DNA of 64,000 nt from Apoda limacodes (taxonomy: Eukaryota > Arthropoda > Insecta > Lepidoptera > Limacodidae), in NCBI GenBank assembly GCA_946406115.1, contig OX291557.1, positions 12,184,501-12,248,500 on the forward strand, given 5' to 3'. Below are positions 55,800-64,000 of the stretch, piece by piece. The stretch's first letter is position 1. Each line of letters opens with the position of its first letter. Made by a program: the position numbers and the translations under genes. The notes beneath the pieces were generated by a model. That model did no database searches and had not been told where the DNA came from. It saw only the letters and a program-made list of their open reading frames with translations.

Positions 55800-55970
55800 G
55801 AAGCTAGAGGGGTTTGTGTGGGCGGGGAAAGGTTTGTTATGGCGAGACGGAGGCAAGGGAAGCCGGAGGCACGTGTAGAGCGGCCTTGAGACGAGACGGG
55901 TCGACGTTCGATCGCGGCCCGCACCGCCGCCGCTACACGCGCCCGCCCCGCCTGACGTATGACCATGGCT
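55800..55970. other. CpG-rich island
   Basis: GC content far above the flanks, with GCGGCCCGCACCGCCGCCGC and GGCGGGGAAAGG. Both strands have short open frames (plus 55814-56122, minus 55993-55793) that are Arg/Ala-rich products of composition. Could be a promoter or untranslated first exon; no strong donor found. Confidence 0.3.
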
Positions 55971-56027
55971 TTTATCCTATAAGCATGTACCAATCCAATA
56001 TCTATACCAAGTATGTATTAGAATATG

Positions 56028-56130
56028 TCTGTACAGTTGGGAGTTTGGGAGTGACCCTGCCTGCTGTACCGAGGGCGCGGGTTCGAGTCCCACGCAACAC
56101 AGTTCTTGAGTCTGGCAGTTAGGGTGCTAT
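56028..56130 (+). mobile_element. Partial tRNA-derived SINE head
   Basis: B-box GGTTCGAGTCC at 56080-56090 preceded by GTACAGTTGGGAGTTTGGGA and CCTGCCTGCTGTACCGAGGG, the layout of a tRNA-like SINE head, then CACGCAACAC and a short tail. The A box is degenerate (GTTGGGAGTTTGGG). Unlike the SINE at 46105, the body is missing. Confidence 0.55.
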
Positions 56131-57220
56131 ATGAAGAAAAGTATTTAAATTAAATATGAAGTATTAATATATATGCGAGTATGTATTATTATTTGTTGGC
56201 CCGATCCATCCCACATTTTTTCATTTTTTGATGAAAACTTAAAGGTTTAGGGGATTAAGTCCTATGAATAAAAATCTATAATTGCTGTTTGAGGTATCGC
56301 TGGCAAAGGAGTAATTATGTATAGCTAGAAAAAAAATAATGAACTTCAAAGAAAATAAAATTTGATTTCACTTGACGTCATTTTAAATTTCATAAGTATA
56401 TAACAATTACAGCAAATGTAACTATCTCCATTTTGTTTTACAATTTTGTTATTTTTACAGACTCATGAAAAACCCCGGTGCTTAACAGTTATAAATATAT
56501 ATTAAAGTTTAGTTAGGAGGCGAAAGTGGAAAATAAAAATATTTATATTTACAAAATTGCAAGTATCTAAAAATTTGCTATTTTTCAACTCCTTTTTCAT
56601 CCTTTATCAGATTAAAAAAATCGGTAAAAAACTATCTAATGGACGTGTCCACGTATATTATTAATTGGACTAAATTTTCACTACTCTTGTGTTATTTTTT
56701 AACAATCTTGTAAAACATTTAAAAAAAACAGCTGAAAAATAGCAAATTTTAATATGCTTGAAATTTTGTAGATATATTTTCCGCTTTCACTGCACCCAAG
56801 TACTTAAAGGTGGGGACTTTTTATGAGCTTGCAAAATAATTCATAGTTATTTTTATATACTTATAAATATAAACCAGAAAATGTGCCTTAAGTTATTTAT
56901 CGATTGATGAAGGTATTATTCTAGTATAATTTCTATCAGTAATGGAATATTTTAGTGATATGTATGGAACAGTACGGGTGTTTGTATGCGTGTGCATCAT
57001 GATTACTTATAAAAGCTGAATCATATATGATTACTTTAACAAATATTAGTCATAAATTTTCTCATATCACACATGATCTGTGACCTATGTGTGTATAAGA
57101 TTGTAGGCCAATAATCATTAGGGCTTACAATACTTACAATAGCTACACTGATTCTTGTAGTCCCCTAATCGGAGACTGTGAATAAAAATAGATAATAATC
57201 TATATATGTATATGACTAGA
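56131..57220. other. AT-rich sequence, no gene seen
   Basis: Some internal similarity between 56560-56640 and 56700-56770 (AAATTGCAAGTATCTAAAAA versus antisense-like AATATGCTTGAAATTTTGTA), suggesting a weak inverted arrangement around 56670. Not delimited. Confidence 0.3.
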
Positions 57221-57538
57221 AATATCTAAACGTAATAAACCCGAAACATCGAGAAATATCGAGAACTCAACAAATCTAAACGTAATAAGCCCGAATTATA
57301 GAGAAATAACGGGAACTCAACAAATCTAATCGTGGTAAGTCCGAAAAATCGAGAAATATCGAGAACTCAACAAATCTAAACGTAATAAGCCCGAAACATC
57401 GAGAAATAACGGGAACTCAACAAATCTAATCGTAATAAGCCCGAAACATCGAGAAATATCGAGAACTCAACAAATCTAAACGTAATAAGCCCAAAACATC
57501 GAGAAATATCGAGAACTCAACAAATCTAAACGTAATAA
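57221..57538 (+). repeat. 50-bp minisatellite, left block
   Basis: Six units plus partial ends with consensus start AAATCTAAACGTAATAAGCC, middle CGAAACATCGAGAAATATCG, end AGAACTCAAC. Exact 50-bp register at 57272, 57322, 57372, 57422, 57472 and 57522. Two sub-variants alternate (ATATCGAGAAC versus ATAACGGGAAC), indicating higher-order duplication. Confidence 0.9.
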
Positions 57539-58757
57539 ATTCAAGTTCATTATAATTTATTCAGTTTAGTTAACAATAATTGAGCACTTATGAATGTCAC
57601 TACGCCATCAGTTCGTAAGTCTATAGGGCGGGAGACCTTGTACTGAGAGAACCGGCAAGAAACCCAGCAAGGGAATTTCTTTTCTCCCTTTCTCTTACAG
57701 CGTCCAATTAAAATATTGGAAAATGCCCTCCCTATCATAAAAGGACACTTTCCATTACAAACATAAAAAAACATGAAATATAAAGCACAAGCACAACATA
57801 AAAAAGTATCTAATATAAAAGAAGACAGATTATGTATTCATCACTAAGAAATAATCAATGTCTTACAGTATTAATAAACAAAACAAAAAAGTAAAAATAC
57901 AAAGAAGTTTGCAAGAGCAGACCAGCCTCCACAGGTGGCACCCGTTCACGAGTATGACACATGAATCAGCCGTCGCTTCGCTCAACCATGTTTTAGGGAA
58001 CGTAACGACCCGACACACACGCCACCACCGCAGAGAATCTTTTGAGAGAGCATGACACACTCAAGCACCTCCAATAAAACTTCGATTGTACTAGTTACAA
58101 TGTGTGTAGTAAAGGAACAAAATATAAGAAGAGAAGATTGTAAGGTTCGTAATGCTTTACTACCGAGAAGAACCGGCAATAAACTCAGCAGTTAATCTTT
58201 TATACATCATATAAAAATACAATATAGCCTTACACTAGGTAATAACATAATATACAATGTTTTAATTAAAAAAAATATTTCAAATGCCCCAATACAAATC
58301 AATTAAGTTCTAATTTTTCCAAACATTTTTATCATTTATGTATTCATCAACTTTGTAATAGCTTTTTTTCATTAAACTGTCTTTGACATATATTTTAAAT
58401 TTATTTGAGGGTAAATTAACCAAACATGTTCTGGAATTTTATTGTAGAAAAATATACTTTGTATTGGGAAAGAGCTATGTACCTTCTGAAGACGACATTT
58501 TAGAACTACCAATTTATCCTTATTCCTTGTATTAACACTGTGGAGGTCACTATTTTTAGCAAATAAGTGACAATTTTGGCGTACATACATTATACAAGCG
58601 AAGATATATTGGCAAGGAACAGTTAAAATATCAATTTCCCTAAATAGTTCCCTAAGAGAAATTCGAGGTCCTAATTTATAAATTGACCGTACTGCTCTCT
58701 TTTGCAAAATAAAGACTGTATCAATATCAGCTGCCTTACCCCAAAGCAGAATGCAGT
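57539..58757 (-). pseudogene. 5'-truncated non-LTR retrotransposon inserted in the minisatellite
   Basis: The minisatellite stops at about 57538 (GTAATAA) and resumes at 58758 (AAGCCC) in the same register, so the intervening 1.2 kb is an insertion. On the minus strand, 58757-58372 encodes ILLWGKAADIDTVFILQKRA, RSIYKLGPRISLRELF, QYIFACIMYVRQ, NTRNKDKLVV and FYNKIPEHV, the post-RT part of the same Jockey/CR1-group element as 25690-27640. 58380-58140 is the shared 3' UTR (ACCGGCAATAAACTCAGCAG), and a similar motif at 57648-57670 suggests a longer or duplicated UTR. It is 5'-truncated, as usual for target-primed reverse transcription. The apparent frame starting at 58815 reads from minisatellite into the element. 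Confidence 0.85.
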
Positions 58758-58818
58758 AAGCCCGAAACATAGAGAAATAACGGGAACTCAACAAATCTAA
58801 CCGTGGTAAGCCCAAAAC
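58758..58818 (+). repeat. 50-bp minisatellite, right block
   Basis: Continues CCCGAAACATAGAGAAATAA, CGGGAACTCAACAAATCTAA, CCGTGGTAAGCCCAAAAC, about 1.2 units, matching the variant with CGTGGTAAG at 57331. This shows the array predates the insertion. Confidence 0.85.
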
Positions 58819-59349
58819 ACATACACATATTGTATATTACATACACATATACACATAACAACCGCGAATGTTTAAAAATATAAACAAATATCTTATATAG
58901 TATTTGATTACACAAAAACAAAAAAGGGAGGTGTCGTGGGACACCGGCCCCCTTACTCAAATAACATAGTTAAGTTCTATAAGATTTAGTTTTTGCGTGG
59001 TGGTACCGAACCCTAAGCCCAACTCGCACTTAACCGATATTAAATATTAATTTCATATTAAAAGAACATGCTTAGTGGTTAAGCTTTACTACTTTGTTAA
59101 AGTCCAAATATAACTTGGTCGGCTATATATTTCGATAACTATTTGACTCTATAGAGATTATAGTAAGTGAGTCATATTATTTATAAAAGTAATTTCGGTT
59201 TATGTGTTCTAGATTTTTCAGACAATGGGTTTTAGGTAAAAGGGAGATCCTCGTATTTTGACCGACACAAACCTTACCTAAAATAGCCACTATGGAATTT
59301 AATATATATAAATTATGCTCATATGCTGTTCAACTTATAACCCACTTGA
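58819..59349. other. AT-rich sequence with a repeat tail
   Basis: 58995-59035 (GTGGTACCGAACCCTAAGCC, CAACTCGCACTTAACCG) is a decayed family A/B tail in plus orientation. No gene. Confidence 0.35.
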
Positions 59350-59790
59350 CGAGCTAATAAAAAAAACCCTGGCCAAGACCGAGTCTGGCTCGCGCACCGA
59401 GGGTTTCATACAAGCTTATTATATGTAGATAGTTCTTTCATTGTGAGATCAAGTCTCATCCTGATTAAGATCAGGATTTGTGATGTTGCTTCTTGCCAAA
59501 TTTCATAATTATAGGTCAACCGGAAGTACCTTATAGGTTTTGATTTATTTGTGGCGCAATGTGCGACATAAATGACTTTGGACATATTTTTTTATTACAT
59601 CGACTCAGAATCTTAATTTTTTTACATCTTTAAGTGAACATATACCTGAGTATTTGATATTAATTTCAACTTTATAACTTCACGGGTTCCTGAGAAACAG
59701 GGTCTTGACAGACAGATAGACGGACAACAAAGTGATCCTATAAGGGTTTCTTTTTTCCTTTTGAGGAATGGAACCCTAAAAACCAACCCA
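59350..59790 (-). repeat. Repeat family B, longest copy, antisense
   Basis: Reads from GGCCAAGACCGAGTCTGGCT (3' tail complement) through CAAATTTCATAATTATAGGT and GGAAGTACCTTATAGGTTTT to GGGTTCCTGAGAAACAGG, GACAACAAAGTGATCCTATA and GAGGAATGGAACCCTAAAAA (5' start complement). It joins the 5' pieces (29147) and 3' pieces (4003, 31560, 37205) seen elsewhere into one element. Open frames over 59622-59952 are within it. Confidence 0.65.
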
Positions 59791-59829
59791 CTTTCGGCAT
59801 GGGTAAATAGGAAGTCAATTTTTTTATAC

Positions 59830-59945
59830 CACAAGGTGGCAAACAAGCTTGCGGTCTGCCTGTTGGTAAGCGGTAACCGTAGCCTATGGGCGCTTGCAAC
59901 ACCTGGGGCAGCACTCGCGCGTTGCGAAAATGTTTCTATCAAGAA
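59830..59945 (-). repeat. BS-like 3' non-coding block
   Basis: AACAAGCTTGCGGTCTGCCT, GTTGGTAAGCGGTAACCGTA, GCCTATGGGCGCTTGCAACA matches 28445-28500. Confidence 0.6.
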
Positions 59946-60164
59946 ATTGTAGGTCTGTGTGTAATTCGCAAAACCTCACAATTTTTTGCTTTACCAGATG
60001 GAATTAAGATAAGCGTCTGGGTGGCAAAGTATAAAAATATTAACGAATAAGTTTTGTGATTTAATTATTGTTATGCAGGCAAGTCATCGAGAAAATTAAA
60101 ACGATTTACTATACCATGAGTCATTATTTGACTCATTATATACAAACATATTGGTACAACAATC

Positions 60165-60260
60165 TTTTCTGATCCGGTGGTCAAAAATCAAAACCATATT
60201 GAATTGGTGTGAACTTACAACGACACTAGCGACCCAAGGTCAGAATGTCAGAAAAGTTTC
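60165..60260 (+). repeat. Repeat family H, copy 2
   Basis: TTTTCTGATCCGGTGGTCAA, AAATCAAAACCATATTG, GAACTTACAACGACACTAGC, CCAAGGTCAGAATGTCAG, homologous to 52755-52885. Confidence 0.55.
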
Positions 60261-61084
60261 ATTCACTTTATATTATGCTAGAGAGGTGGGAAATGTCTAT
60301 TATTATACTAAAAGAGATAGAAATGACAAGAACTACAGTTACTTCTTCGTTATAAGTACCTATATATAAGATATAAAAAACAGTATCTTTAGCTGACAGT
60401 TATTAGCAATTTAACACAATAGGTAAGGAGGGAGGGGTACTTGGTCAGTGGAGGTAAGCGTTGTTGATACGAATTGAAGTGGCCCCTAAAATCTATATTA
60501 GTAATTTCGATTCTTTTGAAAAGTATCATCATCAAATCTAATGTCCTATATTCGAATTATCAACTGCAGTGCCTTTGACCATGTGTGAAATATCAACATA
60601 TAAGGATAAATGATCTGCTAAAGTTTACTGTAGCAATTCTAACTCACACTTAACCCATCTCCTCACTTTGATAATTATCAAACCTTGTTTTTTTCAAAGA
60701 ACTCGTGTAGAAAATACAACATTTTGCTGGCATCAAGCACGCAGAGTATTGGTCGTGGCAGGTCTCCAAAGTGTCTGGACCGTTTGGTCAGCTGTCAGTT
60801 TTTAGCACTAAAAATATACATGACCAAAGTACTCGTACCCACCGAGCTGAATCATTGTTGTGACTGGCATTGTCAGACTTCGATTACAATGAAACTATAA
60901 AAGTTATTATCATTTCTTCAACCTCTTTTCTGAAGAAGGAAACTTTCAATATTGTTTCACAGAATTTAAATATACCGGGAAACGTGATTGCAACTGTCTG
61001 CTAAAGATATGTTAATAATATTTTATTGTATCCTTTTCACGTGAAAACTAATAATAGAATTTGCGATATTACCTATCGATTAAA
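60260..61084. other. AT-rich sequence, no gene seen
   Basis: Open frames 60151-60369 and 60685-60900 (plus) have no recognisable domain. Nothing else supported. Confidence 0.3.
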
Positions 61085-61290
61085 AGTTATAGGACACAAC
61101 TTTTAAACTTTGGAAGCCAATAACTCGCAAAATATAAAGAGAGAAGAGAGAAAAAGTACAAAGAGAAAAACTTACTTTAAAACTTCAATTGCATTCTAAA
61201 GCCCTATCCAATGATACAAGATGCATAAAAAAAAATTCATACGGTTTACAAGTGTAAATCCATCAGGGGGTGACGTTGTTTTCTCTACTT
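61085..61290 (+). repeat. Repeat family F fragment
   Basis: GAAGCCAATAACTCGCAAAA, TTCAATTGCATTCTAAAGCC, CTATCCAATGATAC matches the middle of family F (compare 23205-23290). Confidence 0.45.
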
Positions 61291-62618
61291 CGATTCCGGA
61301 TTCGATTTATACATTTACTATCCATTGATTTTTAGGAAGATAAATATCGTAAGATATGCGCTCTGATAAATATACATTTCCTCTCTCGTATGTGGTAACC
61401 TCCCAAGCAGGAAAACCTGGTACTATAGCGGTTCTAAGAACCTTTTGGCAAGACCAAATCGGTGTAAGTAAATATGCCTATAGAAGAGCAGAAAACATTT
61501 TAAACACCCCGAAGTGGCGCATTTACATCACCATGTTATTGTATAGTGTTTCTGTAGCGGCGTCAAGTGTGGCTTCCAAATTGCACCGACCACAATATAG
61601 GTCACCTCCATTATAGCAAAAAATAGGGTTGCTTAAATCCAGTGTATTATTGTGTTTAGATAATAACAAATTTTATGTTGGAAAAGACATAAAATTTAAG
61701 TTCTTCGCAAAACAAATAAAAATGGTCGTCCTAAAAAATACTCCCACCGATCGCTTTAATTCAAAGTACTGTAGGCACATATGTTCAAATTTGGTACAAA
61801 AGGGAAAACATCAAACACAATTATATAACATTTTGGTAATATAACATTATTCTATAGTGACTGGTATAGGTTCAGAGTTAAGGCACTATAAAAGAAACTT
61901 AAAAGGTGTTGTAGTACGGCTATACCAATAATTCGGCATCTTCAGCACCAATATAGTGCACTGGGCGATACTAGTGTTTTTGTAACTTATAAAGAGCAGA
62001 TTTGTTTTATAAAGGACAATTTTAAAACTTTTAAAATGCTAAATAATACCTTCAAAACAGTTGTAATTGGTGTCCTTTATAGTGCTTCCTAAAAACGGTT
62101 GTATAAAATGGCAATGTAAATGTTAACATCACCCTCTTATAAATTCTTTTTGCTTCATAAGTTTATAGAGCCAAATTATCATATTAAACGCTTTTATACA
62201 ACAAGCTATCACCACGAACACTTGTATACAACCTTAACAAAACCATTTAGAGATATAGATATTTTTTTACAGGACCCTTTTGCTGGTTGGGTTACAACCA
62301 CGCTAATGATGTAGTTTGGTGCCATCTGGTTTAAGGCTGCGAATATCCATTTACCAAATTTTCTTGAAATTAAAATAAATCAAAGTTATCATGCTTTCTA
62401 AATTACAAGAAACAACAGGTGTTTTTGCTTTAGACTATTAAATAATAATAGGCGATTTCGACATTATTTTTTCATACAAACAGCATTACACTAAATAACT
62501 TAAATCATAAACAATTCGCCACTTAAAACTCGTTATTATCATTCATATATCGCTTTTAACCACATCATTGTCGCAAAATATACTTATCCACAAAATGCCA
62601 GTTAGTCATTGATATACC
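61290..62618. other. AT-rich stretch, two unrecognised open frames
   Basis: Plus frames 61356-61616 (86 codons, TIAVLRTFWQDQIGVSKYAY) and 61629-61844 (71 codons) show no motif and lack splice or promoter context. The stretch may be an unclassified repeat. No TIR pairs found. Confidence 0.25.
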
Positions 62619-62828
62619 TGTGATATTTGTAAGATAAATAAATGACACGCAAGTGTGTAGTTAGACCGAGTGTATATTCTGGACCGCCGAACGATGACAT
62701 TCCACAAGAGCCGTAGGCTAACAATTTACAAATGGAGTTAGCTGACTACCTACATTACATTCCTCTACACTAAAATAACAATGATATCTAACTATGAATA
62801 AAACTTATAAAATAACTTATACCTAACA
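62619..62828 (-). repeat. 3' LTR
   Basis: On the plus strand it begins TGTGATATTTGTAAGATAAA (so the minus-strand LTR ends in CA) and matches 63837-64000 base for base over 164 bp. The other boundary is not certain: a TGTTAGG word at about 62828, overlapping the stop codon of the Pol frame, is the likeliest LTR start, giving about 210 bp. The left flank is ATACC; its partner duplication would be outside the window. Confidence 0.8.
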
Positions 62829-63432
62829 CTTATATCTAGGATTATTATTCAATCGACATTGCCTAAGAAGGCGATTCTGAGGCGGCTGACTACTGACAGG
62901 TGTTGTGACCGGAGACTCTAGGAAAGCTGGAGCTTCCTCACTAATCCTACTGGATAGCTCGATCGGGTCCACGTCTGTGCTGCCCGGCGGCGTCGCCGAC
63001 CCCGCCGACCGCTCCGTCACCGGATTGCCGGCTATAGCCTCAGTACGTTTCTCTGGAGAATATGTGCTCGACTCACTGTTTATACCTAGACCAGTAGATG
63101 CCAAGGACAGCCTACTCCCACTTGTCCGTTTACGTAACTGATCAATGTGCCTATGTACGGTTTCTCCAGTTGTGCCTACAACTTTGAAGTTCCTATTACC
63201 TACAAAGTCTACCACACGACCTAGAACCCATTTTTCCCCTTTTAGGTATTGTCTGTACCACACTTCTTCATCTTTATTTACTTCCCTGCTCACCCCCGCT
63301 GCTGATTCTTTCCGCCATGCTTGCACCCTTCGTACACGACCTTCAACGTCAGGTTTCATCATATCCAATCGAGTACGAGTGCGTTTTCCCAACAGCAGCA
63401 TGGCCGGGGTCTCCCCACATAATTCAATATTT
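62823..63432 (-). pseudogene. Ty3/Gypsy Pol fragment: integrase C-terminus
   Basis: Minus frame with ATG at 63401, open further upstream to about 63432 (CGETPAMLLLGKRTRTRLD). The phrase TPAxLLLGRxLRTRLD is the end of the integrase core region in Ty3/Gypsy elements. EEVWYRQYLKGEKWVLGRVV then TGETVHRHIDQLRKR is the GPY/F-like C-terminal domain (VxxRxYxxGxKWxxGxI, VxRHxDQLR). A Ser/Pro/Glu-rich tail follows, ending in a stop at about 62823-62825. 192 codons from the ATG, but the ATG is internal to Pol, not a natural start. The catalytic core is absent. Confidence 0.85.
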
Positions 63433-63510
63433 TTGATAACACCGCATCGCAGGACGTTTCTCGTTTTATTTCATTATAATTTAATAACAACGACTGTTGT
63501 ACCCAGTGCA
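63410..63510 (-). pseudogene. Ty3/Gypsy Pol connector fragment
   Basis: A minus-strand frame reads LLLNYNEIKRETSCDAVLSK, matching the segment between RNase H and integrase (xxEIxxxTxxDxVLSKV). It lies in a different frame from the integrase piece and adjoins it, so a deletion junction lies near 63415-63430. A second junction to Gag lies near 63510-63540. Confidence 0.65.
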
Positions 63511-63539
63511 AGTAAGTTTGTTCGACGGTGATGGTTGTA

Positions 63540-63772
63540 AGTGATCTTGCATCAATTTCACCGCCACGCCATAATCCAGCTCCGCCGGTTTTTTTGGACT
63601 AGCTAAGTTAGTTAAAAACTCATAGCCTTCGTCCCCCATCACAGCTATCAGCGTAGGCTAACTTCATCTCCGCCTTCACCGCATTCACTGTAAAATACAT
63701 CTCCAGTCTGTCCACATATGAACTCCAAACTCCACTCACTACATTGAATTCGTTCACTTTGCCGACCGACAT
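63540..63772 (-). pseudogene. Gag N-terminal fragment
   Basis: ATG at 63772, frame MSVGKVNEFNVVSGVWSSYV then DRLEMYFTVNAVKAEMKLA, typical of the Gag start in mag-like Ty3/Gypsy elements. A one-base insertion near 63658 shifts the frame: the annotated frame stops at 63648, but the alternative frame continues with IAVMGDEGYEFL, ASPKKPAELDYGVAVKLMQ and DHLQPS to about 63540. The rest of Gag (capsid end, zinc knuckles) is deleted. Confidence 0.75.
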
Positions 63773-63836
63773 TTTTACTAAAGGCAATAAAAATATTTAT
63801 TACGCGTGCGTAACTGTTCGTTAAACTCGTCGCCAA
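63773..63836 (-). other. Primer-binding site and short untranslated leader
   Basis: Immediately after the 5' LTR (minus sense, from 63836) comes TTGGCGACGAGTTT, where TGGCG... is a plausible tRNA primer-binding site, followed by about 60 nt of leader before the Gag ATG. The tRNA species cannot be decided without tRNA sequences. Confidence 0.55.
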
Positions 63837-64000
63837 TGTGATATTTGTAAGATAAATAAATGACACGCAAGTGTGTAGTTAGACCGAGTGTATATTCTGG
63901 ACCGCCGAACGATGACATTCCACAAGAGCCGTAGGCTAACAATTTACAAATGGAGTTAGCTGACTACCTACATTACATTCCTCTACACTAAAATAACAAT
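63837..64000 (-). repeat. 5' LTR, truncated by the window edge
   Basis: Identical to 62619-62782. Contains a short ORF-free AT-rich sequence and, on the minus strand, a possible promoter of the element. The true outer end and the target duplication lie beyond 64000. Confidence 0.85.

Larger units (their letters stand above)
62619..64000 (-). mobile_element. Internally deleted Ty3/Gypsy LTR retrotransposon, right end cut by the window
   Basis: Two direct repeats (62619 onwards and 63837-64000) are identical over the 164 bp available and act as 3' and 5' LTRs of a minus-strand element. Between them, in minus order, are a TGGCG-type primer-binding site, the N-terminal third of Gag, a short Pol connector, and the integrase C-terminus. 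Protease, RT, RNase H and the integrase core are missing. The order is correct but the internal region is only about 1 kb, so the element is a non-autonomous deletion derivative. LTR identity implies recent transposition. Gag wording resembles the mag-type lineage of Lepidoptera (inference). Confidence 0.85.

Noticed and set aside
56028..56130. Possible functional tRNA gene
   Set aside because: Degenerate A box and no cloverleaf; better explained as a SINE head.
57221..57538. CRISPR-like regular repeat array
   Set aside because: Units are contiguous 50-bp tandem copies without unique spacers; a eukaryotic minisatellite.
61356..61616. 86-codon plus-strand open frame
   Set aside because: No recognisable motif, no splice or promoter context; not enough to call a gene.
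62905..63531. Plus-strand open frames of 78 and 128 codons
   Set aside because: Antisense shadows of the Ty3/Gypsy integrase C-terminal frame.
1..64000. Telomeric TTAGG arrays, rRNA genes, or bacterial-type gene clusters
   Set aside because: Looked for and not seen anywhere in the window.

Overview
The window is AT-rich eukaryotic DNA, most likely from a moth or butterfly (Lepidoptera). That assignment rests on dense copies of repeats I recognise from lepidopteran genomes: tails reading GACTCGCACTTGGCC, ends reading GCGAAGCCGCGAGCAAAAGC, a tRNA-derived SINE, Jockey/BS-like and RTE-like retrotransposon debris, and TACCTACCT-rich simple sequence. No database search was possible. There is no operon structure, no CRISPR array, no canonical tRNA or rRNA gene and no complete protein-coding gene. 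I found no previously undescribed multi-gene system.

Host-gene signals are few. At the far left (about 1-330, minus strand) is a textbook heat-shock-type promoter: paired GAA/TTC elements, a TATA box, an initiator at the right distance, and a roughly 185-nt leader without ATG. It drives a gene that lies outside the window. At 6615-6736 (minus) a GC-rich 122-bp exon with good splice sites encodes a single transmembrane helix. Weaker exon or first-exon candidates are at 38456-38640 (minus), 32208-32292 (plus) and 42924-43029 (minus). Some of the minus-strand ones could belong to one long gene whose introns are filled with repeats, but nothing in the sequence links them.

Most of the rest is transposon-derived. 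0.6-2.2 kb: a broken Jockey-like reverse transcriptase split by an insertion. 2.6-6.0 kb: stacked lepidopteran repeats. 18.9-21.0 kb: a BS/Jockey-like element split by an antisense RTE-like element. 25.7-27.6 kb: a decayed Jockey/CR1-group element. 29-32 kb: a repeat mosaic with a GGTGT microsatellite. 45.6-46.75 kb: another non-LTR 3' end carrying a SINE. 57.2-58.8 kb: a 50-bp minisatellite interrupted by a retrotransposon. 62.6-64.0 kb: an internally deleted Ty3/Gypsy element with two LTR copies identical over the visible part.

Several non-autonomous DNA transposons can be delimited to the base. These are a hAT-type element at 52275-52723 with a perfect 8-bp target duplication, two Harbinger-type MITEs (15066-15331 and 55447-55613) with TAA/TTA duplications, a GGGCGCGTTC-TIR pair (23.8 and 37.9 kb), a TA-flanked pair (33.5 and 45.0 kb), and a 1.1-kb element (48362-49463). 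A near-perfect 100-bp triplication (43003-43302) and two long hairpins (44253-44399, 53373-53522) are the most unusual local structures.
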